From contig JYOB01000014.1 in assembly GCA_000955795.1 (NCBI GenBank), forward strand, positions 368,537 to 432,536: a DNA stretch of 64,000 nt, given 5' to 3'. Each line of letters opens with the position of its first letter. The stretch's first letter is position 1. The position numbers and the translations under genes are program-made. The DNA is from Burkholderiaceae bacterium 26. GTDB taxonomy: Bacteria; Pseudomonadota; Gammaproteobacteria; Burkholderiales; Burkholderiaceae. The notes under the pieces are model-generated. The model searched no databases. It was not told the DNA's origin and saw only the letters and a program-made list of their open reading frames with translations. Positions 34,908-47,427 of the stretch are shown here, in pieces.

Positions 34908-35477
34908 ATGATGAAAGCACATTCTTCCATGCAGCCAGCCGACCGGCAACGGCCCGATTCTTACGCTTCGTTGAACGCCGCCCGACCCCAGTCGGTGCAG
35001 GATCCGAAGCACGACAGTTGGGACGATGACGAGAAGGCGGAGCCGCCGGTGCATGTGCTCTCACATGACGAAGCGGTCGCCCTGTTTGGCGAGCAGGCTC
35101 TGCAGGCCTCGCGCATCACGCCTTTTTCTATCGTGCTCGGCCAGGTGGCCATCACACTGTTGTGTGCGCTCGGTTGGTATGTCGGCAGTTGGTTCGCGGG
35201 CACGGGCGCTGCGTCAGCGGGCGAGGCTGCGCTTTCTGCGCTGTTGGGCGGCGGCGTGTGCGTGGTGCCTTCGGCATGGTTCGCGATGCGGCTGTCGAAG
35301 GCCAAGGGGTTCGAATCCATCGCCCGCCTGGTGGTGGGCGAAGCGATCAAGGTGCTCGGCACGGTCGCGCTGCTGGTGATCGTGGTGGTTGTCTTCAAGG
35401 GCCTGCATTGGCCGCCCTTGCTGATCACCCTGATCCTGGCGCTCAAGATGTATTGGGTCGGGCTCGCGCTGCGATAG
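34908..35477 (+). CDS. atpI: ATP synthase assembly protein AtpI
   Basis: 189-residue membrane protein with a polar, acidic N-terminal 70 residues (WDDDEKAEPP) and four hydrophobic segments, from FSIVLGQVAITLLCALGW to VIVVVVFKGLHWPPLLITLI. The Arg/Lys-containing segment PSAWFAMRLSKAKG is characteristic of AtpI. It helps assemble the c ring and is first in the atp operon. Starts at 34908 and 34911 are both possible. The N-terminus is longer than in enterobacteria, as usual in this group. Confidence 0.92.
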   Translation: MMKAHSSMQPADRQRPDSYASLNAARPQSVQDPKHDSWDDDEKAEPPVHVLSHDEAVALFGEQALQASRITPFSIVLGQVAITLLCALGWYVGSWFAGTGAASAGEAALSALLGGGVCVVPSAWFAMRLSKAKGFESIARLVVGEAIKVLGTVALLVIVVVVFKGLHWPPLLITLILALKMYWVGLALR

Positions 35478-35706
35478 CGCGTTGAGTCGGCTCCAGCCCA
35501 CCGCGACATGGCGGGCACACTGGACGTGTTGGCACGTGGCAGGAACCTGTGTGGCAGGAGAGGCCCCCGGTTCATTGCGCTGACACTCCGAAAGAATAAG
35601 GTGGCGCGTTCCAGCCGCGTGCAGTCCGCGATCTCCAGGAGAAACCTGGTTGAATCGGGCGCGAGTCGGAACGGGTCACGAAGAATGTTTCGCAATATTG
35701 GACTGA

Positions 35707-36594
<888 letters not shown>

Positions 36595-36666
36595 GTAGTT
36601 GCGGTTCAGGTTCTCCGGTTCCGTTTTGATTTTTCCAAGTTCTCAAGTTCTTAGTCTTTCACGTAA

Positions 36667-36945
<279 letters not shown>

Positions 36946-37051
36946 TTCTTTTCGGTCTGCATGATGCCGGAGGCGGCCTGGGTGAACGCTACGCGTAACC
37001 CTCGCCGCTTCGTGCATTGATCCGTAGTCTCAATACCGAAAGGAACACACC

Positions 37052-37522
37052 ATGAACCTGAACGCCACACTCGTCGCGCAGATGGTCGTGTTCTTCATCC
37101 TGTGGTGGGTTGTTGCCAAATTCATTTGGCCGCCCCTGGTGAAGGCGCTCGACGAACGCGCGAAGAAAATCGCCGATGGCCTGGCCGCTGCCGATAAGGG
37201 CAAGGCTGAGCTGGAGCTGGCCAACAAGCGGGTCGACCAAGCGCTGACCGAAGCGCGCAATGAAGGCGCGCAACGCATCGCGGACGCTGAAAAGCGCGCC
37301 CAGATGAGCGCCGATGAGATCAAGCAAAACGCCCAGGCCGAAGCCGCGCGCATCATCGCGCAGGCCAAGGCAGAAGCCGAGCAGCAAACCGTGCGCGCGC
37401 GTGAATCGCTGCGTGACCAGGTTGCTGTGCTGGCCGTCAAGGGTGCCGAGCAGATCCTCAAGCGTGAAGTCAATGCGCAGGTCCACGCCGATCTGCTCAA
37501 TCAACTCAAGGCTGAGCTGTAA
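37052..37522 (+). CDS. atpF: F-type ATP synthase subunit b
   Basis: 156-residue stator subunit: one N-terminal membrane helix ([20 protein letters not shown]), then a long charged alpha-helical coiled coil ([20 protein letters not shown] and onward) that dimerises and holds subunit delta. AAAGGAA precedes the ATG. Ends 2 bp before atpH. Confidence 0.97.
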   Translation: MNLNATLVAQMVVFFILWWVVAKFIWPPLVKALDERAKKIADGLAAADKGKAELELANKRVDQALTEARNEGAQRIADAEKRAQMSADEIKQNAQAEAARIIAQAKAEAEQQTVRARESLRDQVAVLAVKGAEQILKREVNAQVHADLLNQLKAEL

Positions 37523-37524
37523 TC

Positions 37525-38061
37525 ATGGCAGAACTCGCAACCGTTGCCCGTCCGTACGCAGAGGCGCTGTTCCGCGTGGCGAAGGCCGGCAATCTGGGTG
37601 CATGGTCTGAGCTCGTGTCGGAAATGGGGCAAATTGCCGCCGTGCCCGACATGAAGGCAGTCGCCGATGATCCGAAGCTCTCCAAAGCCGATGTGGCGGG
37701 GATCTTCCTGTCGGCGCTGAAATCTCCGGTATCGCACGAAGCAAAGGAACTGGTTGGCCTGCTGGTGGCCAACAAGCGCCTGTCGTTGCTGCCGGAAATT
37801 GCCGCGCAACTCCATGTGCTGCGGAATGCCAGCGAAGGCGCCGCCGACGTCGAGATCACCAGTGCGTTCCCGCTTGAGGGCGCGCCCCTGACCGAACTGG
37901 TCGCCACGCTCGAACGCAAGTTCGGCAAGAAGCTGCAGGCTCACGTGAGCGTCGATCCTTCGTTGATCGGCGGCGTGCGTGTGCAGATTGGCGACGAAGT
38001 GCTCGACACCTCGGTGCGCGCGCGCCTGACGCAGATGCAGTCTGCGCTGACCGCCGCGTAA
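37525..38061 (+). CDS. atpH: F-type ATP synthase subunit delta
   Basis: 178-residue stator cap joining subunit b to the alpha3beta3 head. N-terminal helical bundle begins [18 protein letters not shown]; the C-terminal signature is [20 protein letters not shown] with [11 protein letters not shown]. Start lies 2 bp after the atpF stop, suggesting coupled translation. Confidence 0.97.
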   Translation: MAELATVARPYAEALFRVAKAGNLGAWSELVSEMGQIAAVPDMKAVADDPKLSKADVAGIFLSALKSPVSHEAKELVGLLVANKRLSLLPEIAAQLHVLRNASEGAADVEITSAFPLEGAPLTELVATLERKFGKKLQAHVSVDPSLIGGVRVQIGDEVLDTSVRARLTQMQSALTAA

Positions 38062-38134
38062 TGCTGTTTCGCGAGGCGCCGATGCAATCGACGATATCGC
38101 GCTCGCAGACAGATTGAAGAATTAGGAGCATTCG

Positions 38135-39676
38135 ATGCAACTGAACCCCTCCGAGATCAGCGACCTGATCAAGACCCGTATCGAGGGCTTGAAGGCTGGC
38201 GCTGACGCAAAGAACACCGGCACGGTCATCTCCGTGACGGACGGTATCTGCCGCATTCATGGCCTGTCGGGCGTGATGCAAGGCGAAATGCTGGAATTCC
38301 CGGGCAACACGTTCGGCCTCGCGCTGAACCTCGAGCGCGACTCTGTCGGCGCTGTGGTGCTGGGTGAGTACGAGCACATTTCCGAAGGCGACGAAGTCAA
38401 GTGCACGGGCCGCATTCTGGAAGTGCCGGTTGGCCCGGAACTGCTGGGCCGCGTGGTCAACGCACTGGGCCAGCCCATCGACGGCAAGGGCCCGATCAAC
38501 GCCAAGAAGACGGACGTGATCGAGAAGGTCGCTCCGGGCGTGATCGCACGTCAATCGGTGAGCCAGCCGGTGCAGACCGGTCTGAAGTCGATCGACGCAA
38601 TGGTGCCGATCGGCCGTGGCCAGCGTGAGCTGATCATTGGCGACCGTCAGACCGGCAAGACCGCTGTGGCAGTCGACGCCATCATCAACCAGAAGGGCAA
38701 GGGCATCTTCTGCGTGTACGTGGCAATCGGCCAGAAGGCTTCGACGATCGCCAACGTCGTCCGCAAGCTCGAAGAGCACGGCGCGCTGGAATACACGATC
38801 GTGGTGGCTGCTGCCGCTTCCGACTCGGCTGCCATGCAGTACCTGTCGGCCTACGCCGGCTGCACGATGGGCGAATACTTCCGCGACCGCGGCGAAGACG
38901 CCCTGATCGTGTATGACGATCTGACCAAGCAAGCTTGGGCGTACCGTCAGGTTTCGCTGCTGCTGCGCCGTCCGCCTGGCCGTGAAGCGTACCCCGGTGA
39001 CGTGTTCTATCTGCACTCGCGTCTGCTGGAGCGTGCTGCACGTGTGAACGCCGAGCACATCGAGAAGATCACCAACGGTGAAGTCAAGGGCAAGACCGGT
39101 TCGCTGACCGCACTGCCCGTGATCGAAACGCAGGCCGGCGACGTGTCCGCGTTCGTTCCGACCAACGTGATCTCGATTACCGACGGCCAGATCTTCCTGG
39201 AAACCGACCTGTTCAACGCAGGTGTGCGCCCCGCAATCAACGCCGGTATTTCGGTGTCGCGTGTGGGTGGTGCTGCTCAGACCAAGGTCATCAAGAAGCT
39301 GTCCGGCGGTATCCGTACCGACTTGGCTCAGTATCGTGAACTGGCTGCGTTCGCGCAGTTTGCTTCCGACCTGGACGAAGCGACCCGCAAGCAGCTTGAG
39401 CGCGGCCGCCGCGTGACCGAACTGCTCAAGCAGCCGCAATACCAGCCGCTGCAAGTGTGGCAGCTGGCCGCGTCGCTGTACGCAGCCAACAACGGCTTCC
39501 TCGACAACGTGGACGTGAAGGACATCCTGGCTTTCGAAAAGGGCCTGCACGACACGCTGAAGACGAAGTACGCCGACCTCATCAACCGGATCGAAGATAC
39601 AAAAGATCTTTCGAAGGAAGATGAAGCCGCCCTGCGTGCCGCGATCGAGGATTTCAAGAAGTCCGCCGCGTTCTAA
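38135..39676 (+). CDS. atpA: F-type ATP synthase subunit alpha
   Basis: 513-residue non-catalytic nucleotide-binding subunit. P-loop GDRQTGKT at residues 169-176, [11 protein letters not shown] context, and the arginine finger region [16 protein letters not shown]. Length and motifs match E. coli (513 residues). TTAGGAG precedes the ATG at a good distance. Confidence 0.98.
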   Translation: MQLNPSEISDLIKTRIEGLKAGADAKNTGTVISVTDGICRIHGLSGVMQGEMLEFPGNTFGLALNLERDSVGAVVLGEYEHISEGDEVKCTGRILEVPVGPELLGRVVNALGQPIDGKGPINAKKTDVIEKVAPGVIARQSVSQPVQTGLKSIDAMVPIGRGQRELIIGDRQTGKTAVAVDAIINQKGKGIFCVYVAIGQKASTIANVVRKLEEHGALEYTIVVAAAASDSAAMQYLSAYAGCTMGEYFRDRGEDALIVYDDLTKQAWAYRQVSLLLRRPPGREAYPGDVFYLHSRLLERAARVNAEHIEKITNGEVKGKTGSLTALPVIETQAGDVSAFVPTNVISITDGQIFLETDLFNAGVRPAINAGISVSRVGGAAQTKVIKKLSGGIRTDLAQYRELAAFAQFASDLDEATRKQLERGRRVTELLKQPQYQPLQVWQLAASLYAANNGFLDNVDVKDILAFEKGLHDTLKTKYADLINRIEDTKDLSKEDEAALRAAIEDFKKSAAF

Positions 39677-39740
39677 CCGCGTCATTCCCGAAACTGGTCG
39701 CGCGTAGCCAGCGTGACCAGGTTTGAACGGAGAGGAAGAA

Positions 39741-40616
39741 ATGGCCGGAACAAAAGAAATCCGCACCAAGATCAAGAGCGTGCAAAACACGCGCAAGATC
39801 ACCAAGGCGATGGAAATGGTCGCCGCATCCAAGATGCGCAAGGCGCAGGAACGGATGCGCGCTGCCCGCCCGTACGCCGAGAAGATCCGCAACGTGGCTG
39901 CGCACATGGCACTGGCCAATCCGGAGTACAAGCACCCGTTCATGGTTGCGCGCGACATCAAGCGTGCCGGCCTGATCGTGGTGACGACGGACAAGGGCCT
40001 TTGCGGTGGCTTGAACACCAACGTGCTGCGTGCCGTCACCACCCAACTGCGCGATCTGCAGAACAAGGGCGTTGAGACGCAAACCACTGCCATCGGTACC
40101 AAGGGCATGCAGTTCCTGGGCCGCGTCGGTGCGAAGGTGGTCTCGAACGTCGTGCATCTGGGCGACACGCCGCATCTGGAAAAGCTGATCGGCGCAATCA
40201 AGGTGCAACTGGACGCGTTCAACGCAGGCCAGATCGATGCCGTGTACCTCGCGTACACCCGCTTCATCAACACGATGAAGCAGGAGCCGGTGGTCGAGCA
40301 ACTGCTGCCGCTGACCGCCGACAAGCTCGCGCAGAGCGACGCCGAGAAGCAGGCCTACTCGTGGGATTACATCTACGAGCCGGACGCACAGACGGTGGTC
40401 GACGAGCTGCTGATCCGCTACGTCGAGGCGCTGGTGTACCAGGCGGTGGCTGAGAACATGGCGTCCGAGCAATCGGCCCGGATGGTGGCGATGAAGGCGG
40501 CTTCGGACAATGCGAAGAACGTGATCGGCGAACTGCAACTGGTCTACAACAAGACCCGTCAGGCAGCGATCACGAAGGAACTGTCCGAAATCGTCAGCGG
40601 CGCAGCGGCAGTCTGA
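39741..40616 (+). CDS. atpG: F-type ATP synthase subunit gamma
   Basis: 291-residue central rotor shaft. N-terminal coiled coil [20 protein letters not shown], the Rossmann-like middle domain with [15 protein letters not shown], and the C-terminal helix [20 protein letters not shown] with [16 protein letters not shown]. The ATG at 39741 follows AGAGGAAG; an ATG six codons earlier overlaps the ribosome-binding site and is rejected. Confidence 0.97.
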
Positions 40617-40619
40617 TAG

Positions 40620-42062
<1,443 letters not shown>

Positions 42063-42103
42063 GAGCAACGTCTGGCGCCGCGCGTAAGCCGGGGCCAGTA
42101 CTG

Positions 42104-42134
42104 GCTTCCTGAAGCCCATTCAGGAAGCCGCTTT
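42104..42134 (+). promoter_or_regulatory. hairpin with short T run between atpD and atpC
   Basis: GGCTTCCTGAA (42104-42114) pairs perfectly with TTCAGGAAGCC (42120-42130) around GCCCA, followed by GCTTTT. It lies 24 bp before atpC. It could act as a partial terminator or an RNA processing/stability element that lowers or tunes epsilon expression; the T run is short. Confidence 0.7.
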
Positions 42135-42153
42135 TCTGAGCAAAGGAATCGAG

Positions 42154-42570
42154 ATGGCAACCATTCATGTAGACGTCGTCAGCGCTGAGCACGAGATCTT
42201 CTCCGGCAATGCCAAGTTTGTGGCACTGCCCGGCGAAGCCGGCGAGCTGGGTATTCTGCCCGGTCACACGCCGCTGATCACGCGCATCAAGCCGGGCGCC
42301 GTGCGCATCGAGAAGGAAGATGGCGGCGAAGAGTTCGTGTTCGTTGCTGGTGGCATTCTCGAAGTGCAGCCGAAGAAGGTGACCGTGCTGGCCGATACCG
42401 CAATCCGCGGTCACGACCTGGACGAAGCCAAGGCGAACGAAGCCAAGCGTGCGGCCGAAGAGGCGCTCCAGAATCAAAGCAGCGACCTGGATCTGGCCCG
42501 TGCGCAAAGTGAACTGGCCGTGGCCGCTGCGCAGCTTGCAGCGATCGCCCGCCTACGTCGCAAGCGCTAA
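42154..42570 (+). CDS. atpC: F-type ATP synthase subunit epsilon
   Basis: 138-residue rotor subunit and inhibitor of ATP hydrolysis. The N-terminal beta-sandwich has [37 protein letters not shown] and [20 protein letters not shown]; the C-terminal helical hairpin starts after [21 protein letters not shown] precedes the ATG. Last gene of the atp operon. Confidence 0.97.
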   Translation: MATIHVDVVSAEHEIFSGNAKFVALPGEAGELGILPGHTPLITRIKPGAVRIEKEDGGEEFVFVAGGILEVQPKKVTVLADTAIRGHDLDEAKANEAKRAAEEALQNQSSDLDLARAQSELAVAAAQLAAIARLRRKR

Positions 42571-42611
42571 GGCAAGTGTGTACCGGCCGGTGTCATCGGC
42601 CGGCGCAGACG

Positions 42612-42642
42612 AAAAAGCAGCCCCGAAGGGCTGCTTTTTTTT
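42612..42642. terminator. terminator of the atp operon, bidirectional
   Basis: AAGCAGCCC and GGGCTGCTT form a 9-bp stem with a CGAA tetraloop, with AAAAA before and TTTTTTTT after. It ends the atp operon and, read leftward, the FecR/DUF6600 gene. A second GC-rich hairpin, CCGGCCG/CGGCCGG, stands just before it (42583-42604). Confidence 0.95.
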
Positions 42643-42670
42643 CGCCTGCGAACTGGTGCGGCACGTGCGC

Positions 42671-45043
42671 TCAGCGGTGCTCACCTTCGCGCTTCTCATC
42701 ACCGCGATTGCCTTGCGGATGCGGTTGGGCTTCATGGTGTTCCTGCCGAGGCGGTTGAGCCTGCGGCGGACGGGCTTCAGGCGGACGCGGTTGGGCCTGC
42801 GGTTGCGGCGGACGCATTTCAACATGCGGTTGCGGTGCGGGACGCGGGGCTTCCATATGCGGTTCCGGCCGGCGTTGTTCAGGCTCCGGGCGTGCGCGCA
42901 TCTGCGGCGGCTCGTTGTGCGGACGCTCCTGCATGGCCGGTGCGGGGTTGCTATTGAAGCGATTCGGCTCCTGGCCACTGCGCTGTGGTTGCGTTTGAGG
43001 ATGCGGCGCCTGTGCGCCAGCCTGCGGCAGTTGCGGACGCGGCTCGAAGGCGCGGCGCTCGTCGCGCCGTGTGCCTGGTGCGCCTTCGCGCTGCGGCGGA
43101 CGTGTCGTCATGCCGGCCGGGCCTTGTGGCGCAGGCGCAGTCTGCGGTTGCGCCGGCCGCTCCTGCGGTGCGGCGGCACCCGGCAACGGGCGTGGACGGT
43201 TGATCGAGTCCGGAGCCATGAGGGCCCGCGGAGCCGGTCCAGGCTGGGCGCCATGCTGCATCTGCGTGCCCTGCGGGTTCGGGGAGCCCATCAATCCTTG
43301 CGGACCATTCGGACCGCGTTGTTCCGCCGGTCGGACAGGCTCGGCGTGTGCGGCCCCGTTCGGTGCGGCGCGACTCAACCGTAGACCCGCTGCCTGCGCA
43401 GCCGCAGGTGCGGTCGGCATCTCCATTTTGGCGTGACCCCGCACCGGCGCCGCAACTCGGGTGGCCACGTTGCCGCCTGTCCACGCCGGGCCTGCGCCCG
43501 GGAGCGCGCCGCCTTGAGAGCGGAAGCGTTCTGCCAACGCATCGTGTCCGCCTGCCGGTGTGGCGGGGGCGTGCACCGCAATCGCCTGACGTGTAAACGC
43601 CTGCGGCGGCGGCAACTGATGAGGCCCGCCGTTGGCCGCCGCGCCTACCAGGCTGGCACGCACCGGTGCCAGCGCCGGCGTCGACACAAACTGCGCGTGC
43701 GCCATCTGCGCGCGCAGTTGCTCCGGCCGCAGATGCGTCATGGCAGGGCCGACCGGCTGGCCGTTCACGAACGTCTTGGCCGGCACTGCCGTCAGTGCGG
43801 CGGGGTTGTTTGCGTTGACATAGGTGACCCGGTTTACGTTTCGAACGTTGGTCACGTTGGAGGTGTTGTTGATGATGGTCTTGTTGACCGTGACGTTGTT
43901 CACCACCACCGTGCGGTTGATGTTCGTCACGTACGTCGGGCTGGCCGCGTACACGGGGCGATATGCCTCGCCCGGCGCCAGCGGGAACCACGCCACACCC
44001 GGCGAGCCGATCGAGATGTTGATCCCCCAGCTCACGCCGCCGCCACCTCCGCCGCCCACGAAACCAACGAGTGCCGGCGCATAGACCGGACGCGGCACCA
44101 CCGGCCCGGGCACCCAGCACCAAGTGGAGCCGACATACGCCCAACGGCCGTAGTGGAAAGGCGCGAAACCCCACGGCGCGTCATCGACCCATGTCCAGCC
44201 CCAGGGCGCCACCCACGCCCAATGGCCTGTGCGATATGGGGCCCAGCCGGCGGGCACGGCGCGCGGTACCCACACGGCGCCATAGCCGTCTTCTTCACGC
44301 CATGAGCCGTTGTCGTCGAGGGCTTCATAGCCAGTCATTTCACGACCGACGTAGCGGGCAGAGACAGATGCGTCTTCGCGGGCATCGCGCGATTCCGCCC
44401 AGCGGTCGAAGGCGTCGCGCCCGGGGTTGTCGGTGCCGCCGGCCTCGGCGAGGTCGGTGCCGCCAAAGCGGATTTGCTGGCCCGCGCCCAGCGGAGTGGA
44501 GCGGTCATCGCCGTAGGCCGTGCCCTGGCCGAGCCACACGGTGACGGTCGTGCTTGAGCCATCGGGGGCGACGTCGAGACGGTATTCGCCCGGTGCCTGT
44601 GGCGTGAACGCAAGGTTGGGCGTGTCGATCTCGATGGTCTGGTCGGCGGGCAGCGAACGCACGCGAACCGACAGGGCGCCTTGGGTGAGTTTCACCTGGG
44701 TGTTGCGGTCGTCCAGGTCGACGAGCGTGGCGCCAGTGTTCTGGCCCAGCCGCAGCGCCGTGGACCCGACGTGCAGCTCGCTGTGGCTGCCCTGGTCCGA
44801 CCACAGGCGGTCACCTGTGGTGAGAGGGCGGTTGAGCGAGGCGCCGGCCCAGTCATCGGAGCCGGCGGGCGCGAAGCTCACCGTGCCGGAAAAGTCCGAC
44901 AGCCGCGCCACCCGCGAGGCCGGATCGGCGGCCATCGCGGCCTGCGCACCGCAGACAAGCAATACGGCGGCAACGCCCACCGCGCGCAACACATGCGGCA
45001 GCCGTACACCGGAGAGGGGAGAACGACGGGAAACATTGGACAT
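42671..45043 (-). CDS. exported FecR/DUF6600-like protein with long Pro/Gln-rich tail
   Basis: 790-residue protein with a signal peptide (VAAVLLVCGAQAAMA). Residues about 40-190 resemble a FecR beta domain (VARLSDFSGTVSFAPAGSDD, LTTGDRLWSDQGSHSELHVG). A Trp/Gly-rich block follows at about 250-320 (VPAGWAPYRTGHWAWVAPWG, WVDDAPWGFAPFHYGRWAYV), as in DUF6600, then a Gly run, an Asn/Thr/Val-rich stretch with repeated NxTN motifs, and a 300-residue low-complexity tail of Pro, Gln, Arg and Ala. It is probably periplasmic or surface-attached; function unknown. No sigma/anti-sigma genes adjoin it, so it is not a standard FecR regulator. Confidence 0.85.
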   Translation of the reverse strand: MSNVSRRSPLSGVRLPHVLRAVGVAAVLLVCGAQAAMAADPASRVARLSDFSGTVSFAPAGSDDWAGASLNRPLTTGDRLWSDQGSHSELHVGSTALRLGQNTGATLVDLDDRNTQVKLTQGALSVRVRSLPADQTIEIDTPNLAFTPQAPGEYRLDVAPDGSSTTVTVWLGQGTAYGDDRSTPLGAGQQIRFGGTDLAEAGGTDNPGRDAFDRWAESRDAREDASVSARYVGREMTGYEALDDNGSWREEDGYGAVWVPRAVPAGWAPYRTGHWAWVAPWGWTWVDDAPWGFAPFHYGRWAYVGSTWCWVPGPVVPRPVYAPALVGFVGGGGGGGVSWGINISIGSPGVAWFPLAPGEAYRPVYAASPTYVTNINRTVVVNNVTVNKTIINNTSNVTNVRNVNRVTYVNANNPAALTAVPAKTFVNGQPVGPAMTHLRPEQLRAQMAHAQFVSTPALAPVRASLVGAAANGGPHQLPPPQAFTRQAIAVHAPATPAGGHDALAERFRSQGGALPGAGPAWTGGNVATRVAAPVRGHAKMEMPTAPAAAQAAGLRLSRAAPNGAAHAEPVRPAEQRGPNGPQGLMGSPNPQGTQMQHGAQPGPAPRALMAPDSINRPRPLPGAAAPQERPAQPQTAPAPQGPAGMTTRPPQREGAPGTRRDERRAFEPRPQLPQAGAQAPHPQTQPQRSGQEPNRFNSNPAPAMQERPHNEPPQMRARPEPEQRRPEPHMEAPRPAPQPHVEMRPPQPQAQPRPPEARPPQAQPPRQEHHEAQPHPQGNRGDEKREGEHR

Positions 45044-45652
45044 GGTGAGCCCTCGTTTTTATGGCGGCCTGTGCCGCGTGGATGTCTCCATTTAACGCGG
45101 CAGGCGTCGAGGGGTCGACTTGGCTTTGTAAGAGCGTGTTTCCTGGCGCGGGAAGCCGACACACAAGTCAGCCGCCTCCAGAGCGCGCTGGGGAAGGGCG
45201 GGAAGCAGGCGGGCAGGCGCGCGAATTGCGCGCACAAAAAAAAGCGCGCGGGCCGGGGAGCACCGCGCGGACGGGAAATCCCTTCGAGGGGTCAATTCGA
45301 AAGGAGGGGGTAACCTTGCACCGTGGATCGTGTCGTCGCCATCGGGTCGGGGGAATGACCGTTTGGGGCGCGATATGGCGCACAACAATTGGACACAAAC
45401 GCTGGGGTGCGAAGGCATTTTGGGTGACGGGCTCGCCCTGAGGCGTAACAAAGTGTGTCGGATTGCAATCGAATGCAAGCGCTGTAAAGGCCGCTTGGTG
45501 TGCATGCAAAAGCGCCTGGAGGGCCTGCTCAGGGAACGCCTGCTGCACCCGCACAGTCCCAGCACTTTGCCGCTTAGGCAGACGGGGCTTGGAGAAAGGC
45601 GAACCAGCGGGGTGTGTCCTAGTCTGGGGTGTCGGTTTCATAGGAGGGAGGC
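45044..45652. other. 609-bp divergent intergenic region
   Basis: The gap between two divergent exported-protein genes has no credible gene. A short palindrome GTCGA-GGGG-TCGAC (45106-45119, 4-nt centre) lies about 65 bp upstream of the FecR/DUF6600 start and could be an operator. A poly-A/GCGCG stretch at 45235-45260 is low complexity. Nothing else was identified. Confidence 0.55.
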
Positions 45653-46795
45653 ATGCACAGGCATGCGATGCACCATGTGTTGCAGAAGTCGGTGGGCGCG
45701 GGCGTTTTTGTTACCTTGATGGGGGCACTGGGCGCGGCCGGGGGCGCACAGGCCGGCACCGAAGCGGCCTCTGCTCCGCCTGCAACGCCGGCGAGTGCGC
45801 CTGCCGCCTCCGCACCTGTTGCTTCTGCGCCAACTGTCCCTCTTGCAAAAACGAAAGAGCAGTCCGAGCGTCCGGCCGGCAGTTTCTGGCAGGGCGCGGT
45901 GGGAAAGGGCGCCGACAGCCCCGGTTGGAACGTGTGGTTGAACGTGTACGACCCGCCACCCAAAGAGCAGGACAAAGACAAGGATCCGGTGGCCGACACA
46001 CTGACCGGCGAAGCCTACGATGACCGCCCCCAGGGCCGCGCCTTATGGACCATCGAAGGGCGCAACGTGCCCGAGCGCCGCTTCGTGTGGCGCGAACATG
46101 CAGAAGCGCTCGATGCGGCCGGCCAGTCCGTCGTGCGCGACGGCGGCACGCTCTCCGGTGCGTTCTCGGCCGACGGCGCCACCGCTACTGGCACCTGGAG
46201 CGACGGTGGTCGCAGCCAGCCCTTCACGTTAAAGCGCGTGGCGCGCTATCAGGAGGCCACGGGCGCCGCCGGCCAGGCCAAGCTGACCGAGCGCTATCCG
46301 GTGACAGGCGATGCCGCCATCGACGCGCTGATCCAATCGCTGCGCGTGCGCAAGTGCGACCAATACGACACCGAATGCGTCATCCGCATCAGCGCCGTCG
46401 GCCTGGGCGACACCGTGAGCCTGTTGCGCATGGTGTGGGCCTACAGCGGCGGCGCGCACGGCAACTACAGCTTCACAGCGGGCAACTGGCGCCGCGGTGT
46501 GCAGGGCTTTCAGCCAATCGCCTTGGCCGATGTGCTGAACCCCACATCCACGTGCCTGCAGAACTTCAATACGCAGATTGTCGATGCGCTCAAGCGAGAA
46601 GGCGCACCCGATGCGCCGCGCGGCGCGCTCAAGGAGCGCGATCTGCGTAACGCCGCGTTTCCGTTTACGCTGCAGGGTGACCGCATCGTCGTGCACTACG
46701 GGCCGTATGAGGTCGGCCCGTATTCGTCGGGCGCCTTCCGAGCCGCCGTGCGCTTCGATGACCTGGGCGCCGCATGCAAGCGACCCACAACCTGA
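45653..46795 (+). CDS. exported protein with C-terminal DUF3298/RsiV-like domain
   Basis: 380-residue precursor: signal peptide to about residue 35 (AGVFVTLMGALGAAGGAQAG), an Ala/Pro/Ser-rich linker, then a globular part. The C-terminal half carries the DUF3298 pattern: MVWAYSGGAHGNYSFTAGNW and HYGPYEVGPYSSGAFRAAVR, a domain shared with RsiV and with PdaC-type proteins. Its role is probably ligand or peptidoglycan binding in the envelope; unproven. AGGAGG before the ATG gives a good ribosome-binding site. It is divergent from the FecR/DUF6600 gene and close to the CoA-binding gene downstream. Confidence 0.82.
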   Translation: MHRHAMHHVLQKSVGAGVFVTLMGALGAAGGAQAGTEAASAPPATPASAPAASAPVASAPTVPLAKTKEQSERPAGSFWQGAVGKGADSPGWNVWLNVYDPPPKEQDKDKDPVADTLTGEAYDDRPQGRALWTIEGRNVPERRFVWREHAEALDAAGQSVVRDGGTLSGAFSADGATATGTWSDGGRSQPFTLKRVARYQEATGAAGQAKLTERYPVTGDAAIDALIQSLRVRKCDQYDTECVIRISAVGLGDTVSLLRMVWAYSGGAHGNYSFTAGNWRRGVQGFQPIALADVLNPTSTCLQNFNTQIVDALKREGAPDAPRGALKERDLRNAAFPFTLQGDRIVVHYGPYEVGPYSSGAFRAAVRFDDLGAACKRPTT

Positions 46796-46815
46796 TTGCA
46801 GCCGCATCACCAACC

Positions 46816-47277
46816 ATGTCCGCCAATCCTTCGTACGCCGACGAGCAAGAGACCATGCGCCGGCTGCTGTCCGGCAAGACCATCGCCGTGGTCGGGCTGT
46901 CGCCGCGTCCCACGCGGCCCAGCTATGACGTGGCGCGCTATCTGCAGCAGGCCGGTTATCGCATCGTGCCCGTCAACCCGCAGCACGCGGGCGAAGACGT
47001 GCTCGGCGAGCCCTGCTACGCCACGCTCACCGAAGCGGTGACAACCCTTGCCGCCGCCGGCCAGCGCATCGATCTGGTCGATATCTTCCGTCGCTCAGAA
47101 CAGGTCTTGCCCGTTGTGCAGGAAGCCGTGACGCTGGGCGTGGGAGGCATCTGGGTGCAGCTCGGCATCGTGAATGACGAGGCGATGGCCGTGGCGCGCA
47201 ACGCCGGCATTCCGGCCGTGCAAGACCGCTGCACGAAGATCGAACACTGGCGGCTCGGTATCGGCGAGCAAAAATGA
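46816..47277 (+). CDS. CoA-binding domain protein, YccU-like
   Basis: 153-residue single Rossmann domain of the CoA_binding_2 family: MRRLLSGKTIAVVGLSPRPT, PSYDVARYLQQAGYRIVPVN, GVGGIWVQLGIVNDEAMAVA and VQDRCTKIEHWRL. The precise function of YccU is unknown; it likely binds CoA or an acyl-CoA. The start at 46816 is favoured because an earlier ATG at 46774 would overlap the upstream gene; no strong ribosome-binding site marks either. Confidence 0.87.
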   Translation: MSANPSYADEQETMRRLLSGKTIAVVGLSPRPTRPSYDVARYLQQAGYRIVPVNPQHAGEDVLGEPCYATLTEAVTTLAAAGQRIDLVDIFRRSEQVLPVVQEAVTLGVGGIWVQLGIVNDEAMAVARNAGIPAVQDRCTKIEHWRLGIGEQK

Positions 47278-47427
47278 ACGCCGGCCCCACGGCCTTGTGA
47301 CAAACACGATGGCGCAGGGGGCATAGAGGTTTCGTCGACGACCGCGCCGATCGCTTCCTGACGGATCAAGGGGGTTGAGCCGACGCGGCGCGCTACACTC
47401 TGGCGGTCATCGCATCCCGCTTACATC

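Noticed and set aside
37856..40324. An 822-codon minus-strand frame across atpH, atpA and atpG
   Set aside because: Antisense shadow of highly conserved ATP synthase genes with no motif of its own.
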